Source: a bacterium SM23_31 (GTDB lineage: Bacteria > SM23-31). Taken from it: 5,196 nucleotides of DNA. Under the pieces are notes generated by a model. The model searched no databases and was not told where the DNA came from. It was given only the letters and a program-made list of their open reading frames with translations. The translations under genes and the position numbers were made by a program. The stretch is from NCBI GenBank assembly GCA_001304035.1, contig LJUD01000266.1, forward strand, positions 1 to 5,196, in the 5' to 3' direction. This document shows, in pieces, positions 1 through 5,172 of this stretch (position 1 is its first letter; every line of letters begins with the position of its first letter).

Positions 1-194
1 CGCTGGCGAAGGTGTTTGTATAAAGTGCTTGTTATCGCAAACTTCAATCAAATTTTTCAAGCTTGCCACGCTCGCTTGCATTCGTTTCTGAGTCCGTATC
101 ATTCCGTCTCAGCAGGGTTTTCCAAACAACTGACTGCAAATAACAGTAGTAACAAAAGACAGATCGTTCTTCTCAACAATATTTATAATATCAT
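1..194 (-). pseudogene. Broken, partial lipoprotein-like gene at the start of the next cassette
   Basis: About 22 bases after the attC 3 recombination point an ATG (194) opens a frame that meets TAA after three codons. The same frame then reads LLRRTICLLLLLFAVSC followed by LENPAETE and a stop at 101-99. Two arginines, a leucine-rich core and AVSC look like a lipoprotein signal peptide with a lipobox cysteine. A second frame begins at the overlapping ATG (102-100) and stays open to the window edge for 34 codons, with a helix-like ASVASLKNLIEVCDNKHF segment. The simplest reading is one lipoprotein gene damaged by a nonsense change and a one-base frameshift. Alternatives are a TTG start at 179 with a coupled second gene, or a sequencing error. 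The rest of the gene lies outside the window and the family is not recognised. Confidence 0.45.
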
Positions 195-210
195 CTCTTT
201 TCGCTTTCCA

Positions 211-272
211 CGATAACACCGCTGCTGTGGGGAGCGTGATTTTTGCACTACCCTACCAGCAGTATGTTATCC
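211..272 (-). other. attC: attC recombination site 3 (62 bp)
   Basis: On the minus strand: R'' GGATAAC (272-266), 5-nt spacer ATACT, L'' GCTGGTAGGG (260-251), an 18-nt centre containing GTG/CAC, L' CCCCACAGC (232-224), 6-nt spacer AGCGGT, R' GTTATCG (217-211). With the G after the third base of L'' left unpaired, eight of nine L''/L' positions pair. R'' and R' are complementary at six of seven positions. The expected cleavage point is between G217 and T216. No T-tract follows closely enough for a terminator reading. Confidence 0.85.
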
Positions 273-322
273 GGCTTTTTCCATGTCGATATATAATATG
301 ATTCAGATTTTAGTTAAAGCAA

Positions 323-349
323 GAGTCAAGAGTAGATTTGACCTCTTTA
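323..349 (+). repeat. Palindromic (REP-like) repeat, copy A, overlapping the DUF169 stop codon
   Basis: This 27-bp copy has the same core as copy C with two differences, one of which (GATTTGAC for GACTTGAC) weakens the palindrome. Its outer CTTTA supplies the TAA stop of the DUF169 gene on the minus strand (349-347). Insertion here may have set or changed the C-terminus, and it separates the gene from attC 3. Confidence 0.75.
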
Positions 350-1273
350 CTGTGTGTCCAGGCCCCACTTTTTAAAATACTGCTTGTAGAAGGGAGGCTG
401 TTGGAAATCGCCTTTCAGTTCGCGGCCGAAACTGCGATACCCCATGCCCATCCTATCGTAGTGGTATACCCCGGTCATCAGCTCTTCCATTCTTCCTGTC
501 GGGATTGAAAGCATCATTTCGTCGTCTCCGACTCCGCCTCTTTCGAATTCTCCGGGATCGGGCACGGTCACTTCACATTCTCCCGTTAACAGGGAAGGGA
601 CGACAGAGTGAACGCAGGACCAGAGCGGATCGAGTGTGGAGGTGACGCGATACCCGTTTTTAAGCAGCATGGCAAACAGCATGTGGCGCAATTGCGTTGC
701 ATTGCAGTAAATCACCGTCAGGTCCGGGGCGAAATTCGCTTTATGCAGTGGGGCCAGAACCATCCCGGCGTACTTGCCGTACGGCAGAATGGGTATCGAG
801 TTGTTGCGTTCCTTGGCGGCTTCTTTGTTTTGAATGAAAAAGTCGCTGCCGGATCCCTCCAGAAAGTCTTCGGGAGGTTCCACAAGCCCGTAGCCGATGA
901 TCGGTTCAAAGCACCAGTGGTCCTCGATGAACATAGCCAATGTCGTTCCGCGCCGGCGCACGATGCCGAATACCTGGCAGGCGGAATAATGCTCTCCAAG
1001 GTCCCTTTTCGGCCTGACGGCCCCCTGCGGAATCTCGCTTTCGTCTTTCAGCATTTTTATTGCGATCGGATACGTTCTCAATACGAGCATATTTAAGAGA
1101 TCCGACCCGTACTTGTTCATCGTTTCTATAGGCGTCACTGTTTCACCTCCAGCTTTTACGGCGGCATGAGCCATGTTTGCAAAACCGACCGAGCTTGCGA
1201 CAGCGGCGGCCGCAGTTCCGGCTAAAAAGTTTCTTCGCGTTAATCCTTTTGGTTCAGTCTTCATAGAGCACAT
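347..1273 (-). CDS. Tat-exported DUF169 family protein
   Basis: The 308-residue product opens with a twin-arginine signal: TRRNFLAG at 12-19, an alanine-rich hydrophobic stretch, and a likely cleavage site after AHA (37/38). It should therefore be exported folded to the periplasm, perhaps with a bound cofactor. The mature part matches the DUF169 (COG2043-like) pattern: YPIAIKML at 68-75, GAVRP at 84-88, HYSACQVFGIVRRRG at 95-109, then WCFEPIIGYGL, and YCNATQLRHML at 189-199. Cysteines 99, 121, 190, 220 and 233 are candidate ligands. The family has no settled function, and a Tat signal on it is noteworthy. The start is fixed by AAGGAGG six bases before ATG 1273. The gene is richer in GC than the surrounding DNA, its stop codon lies within repeat copy A, and attC 3 follows 74 bases later, so it may be the gene of that cassette. 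Confidence 0.85.
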   Translation of the reverse strand: MCSMKTEPKGLTRRNFLAGTAAAAVASSVGFANMAHAAVKAGGETVTPIETMNKYGSDLLNMLVLRTYPIAIKMLKDESEIPQGAVRPKRDLGEHYSACQVFGIVRRRGTTLAMFIEDHWCFEPIIGYGLVEPPEDFLEGSGSDFFIQNKEAAKERNNSIPILPYGKYAGMVLAPLHKANFAPDLTVIYCNATQLRHMLFAMLLKNGYRVTSTLDPLWSCVHSVVPSLLTGECEVTVPDPGEFERGGVGDDEMMLSIPTGRMEELMTGVYHYDRMGMGYRSFGRELKGDFQQPPFYKQYFKKWGLDTQ

Positions 1274-1293
1274 AATGTTCCTCCTTATTTTTT

Positions 1294-1322
1294 AATAGTG
1301 GTCAAGTCTACGCTTGACTCTT
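1294..1322 (-). repeat. Palindromic (REP-like) repeat, copy B, inverted
   Basis: Read on the minus strand this copy gives GAGTCAAG, then CGTAGA, then CTTGACC, so it is inverted relative to copies A and C. It differs from copy C by one base in the loop and two or three in the outer flank. It ends just upstream of the DUF169 ribosome site. With copy A it brackets the DUF169 gene as a pair of inverted repeats. Confidence 0.75.
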
Positions 1323-1326
1323 ATCA

Positions 1327-1347
1327 AGTATAATAACTGTGTTATCA
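1327..1347 (-). promoter_or_regulatory. Weak candidate promoter and operator-like palindrome for the DUF169 gene
   Basis: On the minus strand TATACT (1332-1327) resembles a -10 box about 54 bases before the DUF169 start. A near-perfect inverted repeat, TGATAAC-ACA-GTTATTA (1347-1331), directly precedes and overlaps it. No good -35 hexamer lies at normal spacing, so this is only a candidate. Confidence 0.2.
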
Positions 1348-1430
1348 TTAAAACATCTAATTAATGCCCGTTTCATTCATTACCTTTTCCGGATCAATTG
1401 CTGCTCTTTACACAGTGTAAGAATTAACAT

Positions 1431-1457
1431 GAGTCAAGAGTAGACTTGACCCCTTTA
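1431..1457 (+). repeat. Palindromic (REP-like) repeat, copy C
   Basis: This 27-bp copy has the core GTCAAG, a 6-base loop AGTAGA, then CTTGAC: a perfect 6-bp hairpin. It matches copy A (323-349) at 25 of 27 positions, in the same orientation. Extragenic palindromes of this kind are often spread by REP-associated tyrosine transposases; no such gene is in the window. Confidence 0.75.
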
Positions 1458-1582
1458 TATTTTAACGTAAAAATAACAGATTTAAATATTATGATAATTT
1501 AATCAAAATATATACAATATGTCAATATTAATAATAAAATCAACATGATAAATGTTATTTACTGAGAATAAAAGATGTTTGT

Positions 1583-1855
1583 TCAGACATTGCTGACTCT
1601 TTTTTTGTTAAAATTACGCATATTATGTCGGTCATGGATAATTACGAAATTAGAGTTATTAACATAATCTAATGGACTTTTAATCCCCAATTGCTTTTTC
1701 TGATCCTGTTTGTCCTTTTCAAGTTCATATAGCCTTGACTTTAACATCTTCATAGCGATGTCCTTGTTCCGGTGCCGGGATTTCTCGTTCTGGTACTGGA
1801 CAACGATGCCCTTGGACGGATGGGTGATCCCATTACGTATGGCACTAAACACCAT
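1583..1855 (-). pseudogene. prfB: Truncated peptide chain release factor 2 fragment
   Basis: The 90-codon frame contains an unmistakable piece of release factor 2: SAIR, then ITHPSKGIVVQYQNEKS, then HRNKDIAMKMLK and RLYELEKDK, matching the segment that directly follows the GGQ loop in RF2 (usual form SAVRITHxPTGIVVQCQNERSQ). Homology covers about codons 4-56 (roughly 1688-1846). The codon-recognition domain and the GGQ catalytic loop are absent, two extra residues (NG) interrupt the R-ITH junction, and the last 34 codons no longer resemble RF2, which should continue with a WGxQIRSYV segment. It cannot terminate translation. Its ATG overlaps the stop of the upstream oxidoreductase (TAATG), so it may still be translated by coupling, probably by accident. 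It most likely arose from a recombination breakpoint that brought in a piece of chromosomal gene. Confidence 0.85.
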
Positions 1856-3387
1856 TACTCATTCGGGCTGAGTATGTTAGTTATGATGCTCCTTACTGCG
1901 ATGCGACCGGAACTGAGTGCAAAACTGCTTGCCGAACCCTCCGCAAGAAGGTCATATGTACTGTCGTAAAGACCACCCATATCTTGTCCGGTCACATATA
2001 AACCAGGGATTACTTTTTCATCGCCATCAAGTGCCTGCATATCCGTATTTACCTTGACCCCACCCAATGTAAGGAAAAAGGCACGGAGCCCTTTCAGGGC
2101 GTAGTATGGCCCGTTCTTAGTGTTAAATTTGATTAGATGCTCCGGTTTTCGGCTGAAATCCGGATCTTTCTTCTGATCAGCATAGCGATTAATCTTTTCA
2201 ATTGTTACACGCAATTTCTCAGGTTTGATTTTTATTTTGTCTGCCAACTTCTCAATTGTATCGGCTTTGAAGGCAAAGCCTAATTCAATACCCTTCTGAA
2301 TCCCTTTATCAAGGGATGTCATTTTTTCCCCTGGAACAACAATAGCATTGAAAGGTGTAAGAGGACCTTTCTCGACCATATATCTTTTCATGTTCTCGTC
2401 AAAAATCGACCACATCAGACCACCGTTTGAAGTCATTGCGTTGTAGACATCGCTAAAAATTGAACCAAATGATTCATTGTAGAAACGATCTCCTTGTTTA
2501 TTAACCCATAGAAATGGTTGACTTAGTGCACAACGCATCTGCTGCATGTGGTCCGGTCCCCTGAATTGTTTTATTGCCGGTTCGTTGTCAAGATACGGGC
2601 TATTTCCTGCAAGAGTTCCCATGCCGGCAAGTGCGGCATTTACGCTTAAGGCAAGGTTAATTCCGTCCCCTGTACGACCATCAACATCCGGCCCACGATA
2701 CATGAGTTTTGCCATACCTGGCGTACTGACATCAGGTACATATTTCTTCAGCATCTCCTTGTTGCTGACAAAACCGCCAGTGGCCAAAATGACAGCCTTT
2801 GCGTTAATAGTTATCCTCTCACCTTTAGCGTTCTTAGCTATTATTCCGACTACTACTCCCTCATTATTGATCAGTAATTCTTTTGCCGGCGTCTCGGTGA
2901 GGATTAAACCTCCCTTCTTTTCTATTTTTTTAGACATTATCTTCACAACTCGGGCTCCGCGACCTTTAAAAATATGCCATACCTGCAAGCTTTTTTCAGG
3001 CGGAAACAGTGTTCTAATCCCCTCAATTTCAACTCCATGATCCAATAACCAGTCAATTGTTTCCCCAGACTCGTTGAGAAGCGCACGAATTACCGATGAA
3101 TTACAGCGCCAATGATGAAATTCCATTACTTTGGCAAAAACCTTATCAGTCGTTATCTGTATGCCATTTTCCTTCTGAAACCGGGTACCGATCCCCAGCG
3201 AACCTTCCGGGAAAAGACCTGCACCGCCAAGAAAATGCATTTTTTCAAGGACAATTGTCTTTACACCATTTTCAGTAGCGGTTAGGGCTGCCGAAAGCCC
3301 GCTTAATCCGCCACCTGCAATAACAATGTCAGTTTCATACTTCTGTTCTTCTTCGGGCAATACCATCGATTTTATGTTAGATTCCAT
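1855..3387 (-). CDS. FAD-dependent oxidoreductase, FAD-binding_2 (flavocytochrome c / fumarate reductase-like) superfamily
   Basis: The protein has 510 residues from the ATG. It shows an N-terminal FAD fold (DIVIAGGGLSG at about 20-30, LEK at 47-49), ATGGF at 202-206, RTGDG at 238-242, a GDRFYNE segment near 299-305, and the C-terminal flavin-contacting GLYVTGQDMGG at about 462-472. These fit the family of fumarate and urocanate reductase flavoproteins and ketosteroid dehydrogenases. There is no signal peptide, haem domain or FMN-linked domain, so it is probably cytoplasmic and needs an outside electron partner. The active-site HTMGG of fumarate reductases is replaced by LTLGG, and the GGxHGANRLGGN segment by GGLYDSTYDLLAEG, so fumarate reduction is unlikely; the substrate is unknown. 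The gene starts 29 bases after the attC 2 recombination point and ends in TAATG, overlapping a release-factor fragment. Family confident, reaction open. Confidence 0.88.
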   Translation of the reverse strand: MESNIKSMVLPEEEQKYETDIVIAGGGLSGLSAALTATENGVKTIVLEKMHFLGGAGLFPEGSLGIGTRFQKENGIQITTDKVFAKVMEFHHWRCNSSVIRALLNESGETIDWLLDHGVEIEGIRTLFPPEKSLQVWHIFKGRGARVVKIMSKKIEKKGGLILTETPAKELLINNEGVVVGIIAKNAKGERITINAKAVILATGGFVSNKEMLKKYVPDVSTPGMAKLMYRGPDVDGRTGDGINLALSVNAALAGMGTLAGNSPYLDNEPAIKQFRGPDHMQQMRCALSQPFLWVNKQGDRFYNESFGSIFSDVYNAMTSNGGLMWSIFDENMKRYMVEKGPLTPFNAIVVPGEKMTSLDKGIQKGIELGFAFKADTIEKLADKIKIKPEKLRVTIEKINRYADQKKDPDFSRKPEHLIKFNTKNGPYYALKGLRAFFLTLGGVKVNTDMQALDGDEKVIPGLYVTGQDMGGLYDSTYDLLAEGSASSFALSSGRIAVRSIITNILSPNE

Positions 3388-3394
3388 TTGTATC

Positions 3395-3400
3395 ACCTTT
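3395..3400 (-). promoter_or_regulatory. Ribosome binding site deciding the oxidoreductase start
   Basis: AAGGTG on the minus strand sits seven bases before the ATG at 3387. A possible GTG start at 3396 overlaps this ribosome site itself, so ATG 3387 is the better choice and shortens the protein by three residues. Confidence 0.65.
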
Positions 3401-3410
3401 TATCTCTTCT

Positions 3411-3474
3411 GCACAATGGCTAGGCTGAGATGCGTGCAATTTTCAGCTCGTCCTCCTCAAGCCAGGGGTTATGT
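3411..3474 (-). other. attC: attC recombination site 2 (64 bp; R' begins ATT instead of GTT)
   Basis: On the minus strand: R'' ACATAAC (3474-3468), 5-nt spacer CCCTG, L'' GCTTGAGG (3462-3455), variable centre, L' CTCAGC (3429-3424), 6-nt spacer CTAGCC, R' ATTGTGC (3417-3411). L'' pairs with L' when the second T is left unpaired, with one further G-T pair. The R'' box is the exact complement of GTTATGT, the R' sequence at the other end of the same cassette, as expected for a unit that was once a circle. The first base of R' is A where G is nearly invariant, so the site may have lost activity by point mutation. It lies just after the 123-residue membrane-protein gene. Confidence 0.75.
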
Positions 3475-3489
3475 TGCGGAATTATTGAG

Positions 3490-3861
3490 TTAGATCACAG
3501 CATAGATGAAAAAGCATCCTAATAAAATTGCAAAAAATCCCATTAATCGCTGAAACAATGGTGTAATTTTAATTGTCCATTTAATTAAGCTTTTGAATTT
3601 TTCTCTGCCAATTACGCTAAGCACTAATGCGGCAGAAATTGAAAGCCAGCCAAAGATTTGCAATATCAATGGATATTTAGATCCGGACGCCCCTATTAGG
3701 AAAGCGATCCCCAGAATTACCCTGACTAAAACAGCAAAAAAATGAAGGCTGAATGAATCTCCGTACTTTGTAAAATGATCAATAATATAGTCAGGTCTGA
3801 CTATAAGTACTGTGCCAGCAAATATGATAAATATCCCAAATAGTAGAATAATATAAGTCAT
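3490..3861 (-). CDS. Small four-span integral membrane protein, unknown function (cassette gene)
   Basis: The product has 123 residues, almost all membrane: spans at about 3-21, 39-58, 63-84 and 104-122, joined by short loops with basic residues (REKFKSLIK at 86-94). A VRPDY stretch follows the first span, and glycines recur inside spans (G9, G51, G71, G108, G115). I cannot assign a family with confidence; no cysteine pair, metal site or transporter signature is seen. The ribosome site is weak (GATGAG close to the ATG). The gene fills a 469-bp cassette delimited by attC sites at 3880-3938 and 3411-3474, with a leader of about 24 bases after the recombination point. Tiny membrane proteins of unknown role are common in integron cassettes. 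The reading frame is credible from its hydrophobic pattern and from the exact cassette fit. Confidence 0.75.
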   Translation of the reverse strand: MTYIILLFGIFIIFAGTVLIVRPDYIIDHFTKYGDSFSLHFFAVLVRVILGIAFLIGASGSKYPLILQIFGWLSISAALVLSVIGREKFKSLIKWTIKITPLFQRLMGFFAILLGCFFIYAVI

Positions 3862-3879
3862 TTCTCATCACGAATTGCT

Positions 3880-3938
3880 ACATAACGTCAAAGCTAACCG
3901 GCGCCCTTCAGGGTGTCAGGTTCAGCGTCTTGTTGGGG
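3880..3938 (-). other. attC: attC recombination site 1 (59 bp)
   Basis: Read on the minus strand: R'' CCCCAAC (3938-3932), 5-nt spacer AAGAC, L'' GCTGAACC (3926-3919), a 19-nt centre with an internal CCCT/AGGG pair, L' GGTTAGC (3899-3893), 6-nt spacer TTTGAC, R' GTTATGT (3886-3880). L'' pairs fully with L' once the G after its third base is left unpaired. That extrahelical base and the 5/6 spacing are the defining features of folded attC sites, as in the class 1 aadA1 site, which has the same spacing. The expected cleavage point is between G3886 and T3885. R' and R'' pair only at AAC/GTT, which is expected because most of R' belongs to the following cassette. Confidence 0.85.
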
Positions 3939-4430
3939 AACACTGATTGTTTGAACTGGCACCCTTTGACAGTTTTCCATGTCTGCAATGACAGCATCCT
4001 TATCAGAAGTAATCCATTCTTTGGTTTCTGGCATGGAGAACACTGCGTGATGCACCGTTGATTCCGTCTGGAAGAAGTTGGCCTGGCATTGGTTCTTATG
4101 GAGCAGCCTGATCAATAGGAAGATCATTCTATTACCAACAGCTTGCGTTGTATAACCACCTCCTTGGCTAATTGAAAAGTGAATGGTTCTTATTCCATCA
4201 TCGACACCACTAGTATAGGCGAGTGCAATTTTTGCTTTGGTCAGGATGGCTGACCCGTCTTCAAATGATGATTCTTTAACGGGGTGCATCAGCAGCACGA
4301 ATGTTGCCCATTCAAAGATTTCATCATAGTGCTCCGGGCTAAAAATCTTTCCGTAGTATCGTGATTTCGATGTCACGTAAATCAAAACAATGACTATCAC
4401 AAAGACAATGATGCCGATTACATATGCCAT
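3894..4430 (-). CDS. Single-span membrane-anchored protein of unknown function (cassette gene, 3' end formed by attC)
   Basis: I do not recognise a family. The ATG at 4430 is preferred (178 residues) because AAGGAG lies six bases upstream; an ATG five codons earlier, at 4445, has a pyrimidine-rich stretch (CCTCCT) and no ribosome site. The product begins with a strong hydrophobic segment at residues 4-20, then a basic/polar turn (SKSRYYGK), then a soluble domain of about 150 residues of mixed helix and strand type, probably cytoplasmic with an N-out anchor. No catalytic motif is obvious. The last 14 codons and the stop lie inside the attC site at 3880-3938, so the tail PQQDAEPDTLKGAG is encoded by recombination-site sequence. 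Overlap of a cassette gene with its attC is a known arrangement. The intact frame, good ribosome site and attC position make the gene real; function unknown. Confidence 0.82.
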   Translation of the reverse strand: MAYVIGIIVFVIVIVLIYVTSKSRYYGKIFSPEHYDEIFEWATFVLLMHPVKESSFEDGSAILTKAKIALAYTSGVDDGIRTIHFSISQGGGYTTQAVGNRMIFLLIRLLHKNQCQANFFQTESTVHHAVFSMPETKEWITSDKDAVIADMENCQRVPVQTISVPQQDAEPDTLKGAG

Positions 4431-4482
4431 TGCGTTCTCCTTCATTAGGAGGTTAGAACTTTAGATTTTTTTCAAGTTACAA

Positions 4483-5172
4483 TTATTTAAGAAAATTAAA
4501 AAATGGCGAATCATATGGGATAAAACCGGAAAAAGAAACATAATCAACAAGAAAATGAGCTATTATAACTGGTAACACGCTTCCAGTTTTCCACATAACA
4601 ATCATAAAAACAGCTCCAATTATTGCAGTATTGATAATTGCATGGACTCCCCATGACCAGTGAATTAACCCAAATATTATAGAACTGATAATAAAAATAG
4701 AAATAATTGATTTAAAATATTGTCTTAATACAGTAAAGGCCATTCCTCGGAAAATAGTTTCTTCAAAAATTCCAACACATATTATACCAAAGAATAAATC
4801 AAATTTATAAAACCATGGAACTGGTATTTTAGGAAATCCTCCAAGTTGAGTTTTCGGTAATATATTTTCAAAAAAACGCCAGCCGATTTGATCAATTGCA
4901 ATTCCGATTATGGTCATGATTATAGTCCATAAAATGAACTGTACAACAGGCAATGATTTTATACCTATATCGCTCAATATTAATCTCTGCTTTTTATATA
5001 AATAGAGAAAAATGAAGAATGGGAATGCTTTACAAAAAACATAATCAATAATAAAAAATAAAATCCAATTTTTTGAGAAATATATCTTAGCGAAGTCATT
5101 TAGTAAGAATGGAGCTGACAATAAAATGAACCAAAGTAAAAGTTTTTTCTTTGGGCAAGTAAGTTCATTCAT
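4483..5172 (-). CDS. CPBP-family intramembrane metalloprotease (CAAX protease / bacteriocin-processing type)
   Basis: The 229-residue protein is very hydrophobic, with several membrane spans (about 10-27, 36-58, 76-95, 124-136, 153-170, 176-193 and 197-214). It carries the CPBP (Abi/CAAX protease) signature: EETIFR at 137-142 (motif EExxxR), FGLIH at 167-171 (FxxxH) and HFLVD at 206-210 (HxxxD). In this family the glutamates and histidines form a metal-dependent active site inside the membrane that cleaves prenylated or hydrophobic substrates; the substrate here is unknown. The start is supported by AGAGG six bases before the ATG. The gene is markedly more AT-rich than the DUF169 gene at the other end of the window. 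No attC is visible between it and the next gene, 52 bp away, so the two may share a cassette. Small CPBP genes could serve bacteriocin immunity, but nothing here shows that. The family call is secure; the role is not. Confidence 0.9.
   Translation of the reverse strand: MNELTCPKKKLLLWFILLSAPFLLNDFAKIYFSKNWILFFIIDYVFCKAFPFFIFLYLYKKQRLILSDIGIKSLPVVQFILWTIIMTIIGIAIDQIGWRFFENILPKTQLGGFPKIPVPWFYKFDLFFGIICVGIFEETIFRGMAFTVLRQYFKSIISIFIISSIIFGLIHWSWGVHAIINTAIIGAVFMIVMWKTGSVLPVIIAHFLVDYVSFSGFIPYDSPFFNFLK

Larger units (their letters stand above)
1274..1582. other. AT-rich intergenic region upstream of the DUF169 gene
   Basis: This 309-bp gap has no credible reading frame on either strand. It holds two copies of the palindromic repeat in opposite orientation (1294-1322 and 1431-1457), the DUF169 ribosome site, a short inverted repeat at 1331-1347, and a very AT-rich stretch at about 1455-1560. 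No tRNA, attC or clear terminator was seen. Confidence 0.6.

Noticed and set aside
16..216. Plus-strand 66-residue frame starting with TTG
   Set aside because: It has no ribosome site, starts with TTG, and crosses into attC 3. The minus strand here has a better coding signal (lipoprotein-like signal peptide).
211..280. Hairpin at 212-271 followed by CCGGCTTTTT as a plus-strand terminator
   Set aside because: The T run is separated from the stem and the stem has several internal loops; attC geometry explains the structure better and no gene is transcribed into it on the plus strand.
608..1096. Plus-strand 162-residue frame inside the DUF169 gene
   Set aside because: It is antisense to a confidently identified gene and has no family resemblance; it is a composition shadow.
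1471..1560. AAATAAC ... GTTATTT inverted pair resembling attC outer boxes
   Set aside because: The outer 7-mers match, but no complementary L boxes occur at 5/6 spacing on either strand. It is likely chance in AT-rich DNA.
2546..3040. Plus-strand 164-residue frame inside the oxidoreductase gene
   Set aside because: It is antisense to a clear flavoprotein and its proline/serine-rich content looks like a shadow frame.
4457..4478. AACTT/AAGTT hairpin between the CPBP gene and the next gene, as an attC or terminator
   Set aside because: The stem is only five A/T-rich pairs, with no L boxes, no extra base and no T-tract after the stem in the direction of transcription.
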